A stretch of 64,000 nucleotides of DNA from Paenibacillus aceti. Lineage in GTDB: Bacteria; Bacillota; Bacilli; Paenibacillales; Paenibacillaceae. The notes under the pieces are model-generated. The model saw only the letters and a list, made by a program, of their open reading frames with translations, ran no database searches and had not been told where the DNA came from. Below, in pieces: positions 59,683 to 64,000 of this stretch (its first letter is position 1; each line of letters opens with the position of its first letter). The translations under genes and the position numbers were made by a program. The stretch is from assembly GCF_003614185.1 (NCBI RefSeq), contig NZ_KZ987724.1:2796979-2860978 (forward strand), written 5' to 3'.

Positions 59683-61248
59683 CTAGCTGTGTATCAGTCG
59701 ATAAATCATACAGGCGATGCAAACCTCATAAAATTCGGAATTCACCGTGACATCATAACCGATTAATTCGCTGATCTTTTTAATGCGATATTTCACTGTG
59801 TTTTTATGCACGAACAGCATTTTTCCACAGGCATCATAATTCCCTTTGGCATCTAACAAGAAGGTCATGAGGGTCTTAAGCGAATCTGGATCACCTAGAA
59901 TGGGATCAATCACAGCCAACCATTCCTCAAGGACTTCTTCTCCTTGTGCGCTCAAATCGATCGCTTGTTTCATCGAACGCATCTCAGCTGCCGTATACAA
60001 TTTACGATGCTCATAAATCAGATGGACCTTCCGTCCCACACTGTTCACCAGCCGGTACATACGCCGTACATCTTGCGTATTTCTCATTCTGGGGGCATAG
60101 ACCATCTCGGAAATAAGGGAGGAAGAATTCGTTGTTTCGATATACTCGGCGGCAATTTCATACTCATTGTACTTATAAGAGCAATTTCCCATGAGGGCAA
60201 TGACACAATGATCGACGGTTTGAATGACCGCTGTTTTATAATATTTGAATAAATACTCTTCCAACTCTTCGCGAATCTGCTTTTCTTTCGATAAATCCTG
60301 AATAAATACTAACCACATCATCTGAATGGAAGCGACATCAATATGGAGAAGATGAGCCAGCCTGCGCATTTTATCGCTCTCATCATTAATAATCGCTTTT
60401 ACCAGGGCGTATTCGCTAACCTCGTTATGCTTATCCCCCCACAGATTGATGGCCACCTGTACAACCTCGCTGATTTTATCGATAGTCTTCGCAGGTAATT
60501 TTGAATTCTCTTTAATTAGAAATAGATAGAGCACTTCTCCGTTTTTTTGGTGAACACTCTTGTATTCTACATAACAATCGGAACTAGACTCTGCTTGCCC
60601 CTTCGCCCCATTCAATAAATAGGGAGCATATTCATTTATAAGATGAGCCACATCTAACGATGAATTACGAGGCCACATCACTTGATTCACGATCTCCATA
60701 TGCGTGTTCGTCAGGATGAGGTTCGCTTTCAGCCGATCGGACAGAAATTTAAGAGTAATTTCGACACTTCGTGCGTGTTCTGGCAGTAAAGATACTTTCT
60801 CTAAGGCTTCATTTACAAAATTATCATTGAACGTCTGGTTGTTCAGAACAATCGCTTCTATCACTTCATAGATCACTTCATTATAACGAAGTGAAAAATC
60901 ATTTTCAGGCATGCAAATGATGATGAAGTTTTTGGACTCTGCTAATTGCAGCACCTCTGCGGCTACTTCCGGAATAATGATTCCCACATAATATAAAATC
61001 AGTCCGACTTCACCGAGCTCATACAAATACTCAATCGCCTCACATTGTTTCTCAATACTATCTTTAATGGAGTAAAAAGAACTGATCACCATCTCTTCCG
61101 CATACCACTCTTCTTGAACCGAATTGACGATCCGGGAGGAATAATCCGCGTTTGAAACCTCCAGTACGGATAAAGAGGAAATGGTACGGTGAAGATTACT
61201 CTTTCCAGTCAGTACCTTGGCTCCTCGAAAGGAAGGTAATTGCAGCAT
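59683..61248 (-). CDS. PucR-family transcriptional regulator
   Basis: A 521-residue regulator. The N-terminus is a PucR domain (LPSFRGAKVLTGKSNLHRTI, then VEVSN-like VLEVSNADY), the centre a GGDEF-like fold (ALMGNCS region), and the C-terminus the PucR helix-turn-helix (LDAKGNYDACGKMLFVHKNTVKYRIKKISEL). PucR proteins activate purine or related catabolic genes; this one probably controls the DUF917-hyuA pair downstream. Conserved residues (I-T-V-K-D) can be read before the first ATG, starting at ATA and preceded by GGTGAG, and an out-of-frame ATG lies just before. So the real start may be ATG with one missing G, or a non-standard codon. Confidence 0.85.
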   Translation of the reverse strand: MLQLPSFRGAKVLTGKSNLHRTISSLSVLEVSNADYSSRIVNSVQEEWYAEEMVISSFYSIKDSIEKQCEAIEYLYELGEVGLILYYVGIIIPEVAAEVLQLAESKNFIIICMPENDFSLRYNEVIYEVIEAIVLNNQTFNDNFVNEALEKVSLLPEHARSVEITLKFLSDRLKANLILTNTHMEIVNQVMWPRNSSLDVAHLINEYAPYLLNGAKGQAESSSDCYVEYKSVHQKNGEVLYLFLIKENSKLPAKTIDKISEVVQVAINLWGDKHNEVSEYALVKAIINDESDKMRRLAHLLHIDVASIQMMWLVFIQDLSKEKQIREELEEYLFKYYKTAVIQTVDHCVIALMGNCSYKYNEYEIAAEYIETTNSSSLISEMVYAPRMRNTQDVRRMYRLVNSVGRKVHLIYEHRKLYTAAEMRSMKQAIDLSAQGEEVLEEWLAVIDPILGDPDSLKTLMTFLLDAKGNYDACGKMLFVHKNTVKYRIKKISELIGYDVTVNSEFYEVCIACMIYRLIHS

Positions 61249-61440
61249 ATCTTTTACAGTTATCCCATTTTACTCACCACTTCTTCTGTGTTCTCTAAGG
61301 TTTTTCACGAAATGAATTATCGATCAATATATCAAATTAAATGTAATATGTAAATTCAACTGCTTACAACCTGCTAGATAAGTCCCATTCAGGCCCTAGT
61401 AAATTAGACTTATATATTTACAGTAAATGGATTGACTTAA

Positions 61441-62073
61441 TCTGGCGGAGGCTATAAAGACTGGTTTATCCAAGAATTTGGCCGCCCTGGCTTTACCATC
61501 GAGGTGGCAGAATACGCCGGGGAACGAAGCGTGCCCTTAAGTGCTTTTAAGGGAATCTGTTCCAAACATAAAGAGGTTCCGTTATTTACTGCGCAGAAAT
61601 CTTATACTCTTTGGCTGGAGAAACAAAAGGTTCAATATCTCCAGCAATCTATGAGTCTATTAGCAGAAACTAAATTGTATAGCAAAATTGGAGTTGCAGA
61701 CAGCATCTCCAATCTGAAGCCACAACAGGTTGAAGTTACCGCTCAGAAGGGCGACTGGTATAAGGTAATAAGCGACCAGGGAACGGGTTGGATTCAGCCG
61801 TCGCCAGGAAAACTGGCCGTTGTTGAGAATATGAATGCAACTGCCGAACTTAAGGATAACGCTTATACCTATAAATATCCGGATGCTTTCTCCCCTAAGG
61901 GATCCACTCTGAGTCCACAAACCGTTCAGGTCATTGGGCGTTGGTCTGACTGGCTGCTTATCAATACTAACAATGGCAACTGGTGGATTGACGGTCGCCA
62001 TATAGAGCTAAATTCGGCTGCTGAGGAGGCAGCACCTGAGATAGCCCCTGAAGGAGAAGTGCCAGCCGCTTGA
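61441..62073 (+). pseudogene. M14 peptidase remnant with SH3-like C-terminal part
   Basis: The frame opens right after a TAA (61438-61440) with SGGGYKDWFIQEFGRPGFTIEV, the C-terminal end of the M14 zinc carboxypeptidase domain including the catalytic Glu in FTIE, and continues with SVPLSAF, also family-typical. The zinc ligands (HxxE and His), which lie much further N-terminal, are missing. About 130 residues follow with an SH3b-like repeat (AETKLYSKIGV, GDWYKVISDQGTGWIQP, RWSDWLLINTNNGNWWIDG). The only ATG (61504) lies inside the motif and lacks a ribosome site. This is therefore the 3' remnant of a gamma-D-glutamyl-peptidase-like wall enzyme whose 5' part was deleted. A terminator still follows. 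Confidence 0.75.
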
Positions 62074-62103
62074 TGCTGAGGTCCAAATAGTTACTCAACA
62101 TTT

Positions 62104-62149
62104 AAAGAAGCCTCTCATCAGTCCAAATGAACTGGTGAGAGGCTTCTTT
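62104..62149 (+). terminator. Terminator after the M14 remnant
   Basis: AAAGAAGCCTCTCA-TCAGT pairs with ACTGG-TGAGAGGCTTCTTT, and TT then ATAGAG follow. A long, near-perfect stem. Confidence 0.9.
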
Positions 62150-62210
62150 TATAGAGAGTATGTTGCATTGTTTAGTCAGATAGATAAACACTCATAATGC
62201 ACATTGCATA

Positions 62211-62393
62211 TTACAAAATAGCCTGTACACGCCCTACGGTCCCGTCTGTAAGCCTTACTTTAATGCCTCTCGAATGATTGGGCGAGTTCGTCAGCAGCTT
62301 CTCGACCAGGCCCTGCGTCCGTTTGCCTGTACGCTGATCTTCCTTTTTCACGATTTCTACAGTCATTCCCGGCTTGATATTCGCCCGGATCAT
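62211..62393 (-). CDS. ywbE: YwbE family protein
   Basis: A 60-residue protein of the YwbE (DUF2196) family: GMTVEIVKKEDQRTGKRTQG, then VEKLLTNSPNHSRGIKVRL and GRVQAIL. Members are small single-domain beta proteins, widely conserved, of unknown role. The start at ATG 62393 has GGAG seven bases upstream; the frame continues to 62414. Single gene, divergent from the DUF1292 gene. Confidence 0.9.
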   Translation of the reverse strand: MIRANIKPGMTVEIVKKEDQRTGKRTQGLVEKLLTNSPNHSRGIKVRLTDGTVGRVQAIL

Positions 62394-62524
62394 ATGCGAC
62401 TCCATACCTTTCACGATCCTCTCTGTCTCTTATCAATCTTCGTAGTATGTCCTTTCATCATTGCATAAATGAAAATGGTTTTCCGTTCAGGTATAATAAA
62501 ATCAAAACAACTTGTGGAGGCTTC

Positions 62525-62752
62525 ATGGACATGGAAGAAGAACAAAAACAACAGGCCATCCCGGCTGAGGATGAACAAGGTAATTTCAAGTTGCTCGATG
62601 TAGAGTGTATCCTTTCGATCACGTCAGAAATCGAAGGCGATGAAGACAGCGCCGCAATTTTTAATTACAAAGATGGTAAAACGTATAAATACGTTCACAG
62701 TGAAAAAGCAATGAAGCAGTTCGGTGAATGGATTCAAAGAGGAGAAAGCTAA
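62525..62752 (+). CDS. DUF1292 family protein (YrzB-like)
   Basis: A 75-residue acidic protein. The pattern F-x-x-L-D-V-E-C...A-A-I-F-N-Y-K-D-G resembles the DUF1292 family (B. subtilis YrzB), though it is shorter at the N-terminus and ends with YVHSEKAMKQFGEWI. Function unknown. GTGGAGG precedes two in-frame ATG codons (62525, 62531); the first is listed, the second has more usual spacing. Single gene. Confidence 0.65.
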   Translation: MDMEEEQKQQAIPAEDEQGNFKLLDVECILSITSEIEGDEDSAAIFNYKDGKTYKYVHSEKAMKQFGEWIQRGES

Positions 62753-62818
62753 TTATAAAAAGTTACGCCCATTGCGAGACATCTGTCTAGCCTTGTCATT
62801 GTCCCATTCGGAAAAAAA

Positions 62819-62843
62819 TCCGCCATTCACTAGGAATGGCGGA
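62819..62843 (-). terminator. Terminator of groEL
   Basis: TCCGCCATT and AATGGCGGA pair, and on the minus strand a run of seven T (TTTTTTTCCG) follows. It is about 110 bases past the groEL stop. Confidence 0.85.
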
Positions 62844-62849
62844 CCTCTA

Positions 62850-62883
62850 AAGTCTCTCAGATATTGCTCCTGAGAGGCCTTTA
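62850..62883 (+). terminator. Possible terminator of the DUF1292 gene
   Basis: CTCTCAG and CTGAGAG pair around a nine-base loop, then GCCTTTATT follows. Weaker than the groEL hairpin beside it. Confidence 0.45.
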
Positions 62884-62953
62884 TTAAATAATGTGCTCAA
62901 ACGGCGTTTCCCTTCCGTAAAACCCTTAATGCATAAGGCTTTGTGAGCCTTTA

Positions 62954-64000
62954 TTACATCATTCCGCCCATTCCACCCATGCCGCCCATGTCTGGCATAG
63001 CTGGCTTTTCTGGCTCTGGCTTGTCGGCTACTACCGCTTCGGTAGTCAAGAACAGGCCTGCTACGGATGCTGCATATTGCAGGGCGGAGCGGGTTACCTT
63101 CGCAGGGTCAACGATACCCGCGTCGAACATGTTCACCCATTCGCCAGTCGCTGCGTTGTAACCTACGCCTACTTCTTCTTTCTTCAGGCGTTCTACGATT
63201 ACGGAGCCTTCTTCACCCGCATTCGCTGCGATGGTGCGAACGGGCTCTTCCAGCGCGCGGAGTACGATGTTCGCGCCTGTCTTCTCGTCGCCGCTCAGTT
63301 CAAGTCCAGCTACAGCGTTGTATACGTTGATAAGCGCTACGCCACCGCCCGATACGATCCCTTCTTCAACCGCTGCGCGAGTTGCATTCAGGGCATCTTC
63401 GATGCGAAGCTTGCGTTCCTTCAGTTCAGTTTCTGTGGCTGCACCGACTTTGATGACAGCTACGCCGCCAGCCAGCTTCGCCAGACGCTCTTGCAATTTC
63501 TCCTTGTCGAAGTCGGAAGTCGTCTCTTCCAGCTGCGCACGGATTTGGTTCACGCGAGCATCGATATCCGCTTTGTCGCCGCTGCCGTCTACGATCGTCG
63601 TGTTCTCTTTCGTGACGATCACTTGACGAGCGTTACCCAATTGTTCGATCGAAGTCGTCTTCAGATCAAGACCGAGCTTCTCGGTGATCACTTGGCCGCC
63701 AGTCAAGGCTGCGATATCCTGCAGCATCGCTTCACGACGGTCGCCAAAGCCAGGAGCCTTCACGGCTACCGCATTGAAGGTACCACGCAGCTTGTTCACG
63801 ATCAGCATCGCTTGTGCTTCGCCTTCGATATCTTCGGCGATCACCAGCAATGGTCTGGATTGTTGTACGATCTTCTCAAGCAGTGGCAAAATTTCTTGCG
63901 TGCTGCTGATCTTCTTATCTGTAATCAAGATGTAAGGATTGTCGAGAACCGCTTCCATCTTGTCCGTATCTGTGATCATGTATGGGGATACATAGCCACG
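62954..64000 (-). CDS. groEL: Chaperonin GroEL, 3' part
   Basis: The C-terminal two thirds of the 60-kDa chaperonin; the frame continues past the window edge, so the first roughly 195 residues are missing. Recognisable parts are [11 protein letters not shown] at the edge, [39 protein letters not shown], the ATPase part [21 protein letters not shown], and the Gly/Met tail [10 protein letters not shown]. GroEL folds proteins with GroES in an ATP-driven ring. No frame problem. groES would be expected upstream, outside the window. Confidence 0.98.
   Translation of the reverse strand, partial: RGYVSPYMITDTDKMEAVLDNPYILITDKKISSTQEILPLLEKIVQQSRPLLVIAEDIEGEAQAMLIVNKLRGTFNAVAVKAPGFGDRREAMLQDIAALTGGQVITEKLGLDLKTTSIEQLGNARQVIVTKENTTIVDGSGDKADIDARVNQIRAQLEETTSDFDKEKLQERLAKLAGGVAVIKVGAATETELKERKLRIEDALNATRAAVEEGIVSGGGVALINVYNAVAGLELSGDEKTGANIVLRALEEPVRTIAANAGEEGSVIVERLKKEEVGVGYNAATGEWVNMFDAGIVDPAKVTRSALQYAASVAGLFLTTEAVVADKPEPEKPAMPDMGGMGGMGGMM

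Overview
The window looks like chromosome of a Gram-positive endospore former of the Paenibacillus type. The evidence is: proteins anchored through S-layer homology (SLH) domains, a cortex morphogenesis gene (cmpA), many TTG starts behind strong Shine-Dalgarno sites, GroEL with the usual Gly/Met-rich tail, and two blocks matching gene neighbourhoods known from Bacillus subtilis (sprT/ydcK-cmpA-tex/ydcI, and ydcC-alr-ndoAI-ndoA). The genus is an inference; no rRNA gene is present.

Layout. 1-4.3 kb: an SLH protein, an HXXEE membrane protein, an orphan ORF, a frameshifted DUF4367-type gene and a small membrane protein. 4.3-7.0 kb: a polymorphic-toxin locus (LXG/WXG-like export domain, RNase A-like toxin tip, immunity gene) whose toxin gene is broken by four copies of a 47-bp tandem repeat. 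7.3-9.0 kb: a complete IS3-type element with an A AAA AAG frameshift site. 9.0-13.6 kb: a five-gene operon coding for two candidate BtrH-like (acyl-ACP dependent transferase) proteins, a stand-alone acyl carrier protein, a family 2 glycosyltransferase and a cytosolic NodB deacetylase, behind a good promoter with a long leader. I know of no described pathway with this composition, so it is the best candidate here for a new system. 13.9-16.0 kb: ydbS/ydbT-like PH-domain pair. 16.1-16.7 kb: tRNA genes Asn, Ser, Glu and Leu.

17-30.8 kb is mostly housekeeping and envelope functions: MFS transporter plus HTH regulator, SprT, CmpA, Tex, a YknXYZ/MacAB-like exporter, the MazEF-type EndoA/EndoAI pair, alanine racemase and a YdcC lipoprotein. 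31-37 kb holds one giant SLH surface protein with lamin-tail domains and a metallophosphoesterase. 37-45.9 kb: an amino-acid permease, a membrane hydrolase, and a GbsR-type regulator divergent from the glycine-betaine importer OpuA (ATPase, permease, binding lipoprotein). 46-50 kb: an ABC system with a coiled-coil FtsX permease. 50.2-51 kb is built almost wholly of repeats. 51-54 kb: three paralogous membrane-anchored proteins with YbaK and an SDR enzyme between them. 54-61 kb: a modular GH18 chitinase, then a PucR regulator, DUF917 protein and HyuA-type protein. 61-64 kb: a decayed M14 peptidase, YwbE, a DUF1292 protein and the 3' part of groEL, which runs off the window.

Two repeat families are dispersed through intergenic DNA: a TAACGAAAC...TATCGCTATT family at three loci and a CCTGCA/TGCAGG hairpin family at two. 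Several single-base reading-frame problems (DUF4367-type gene, pucR start) sit at homopolymers and could be either real decay or sequence error. All family names come from reading motifs by eye; no database search was run.
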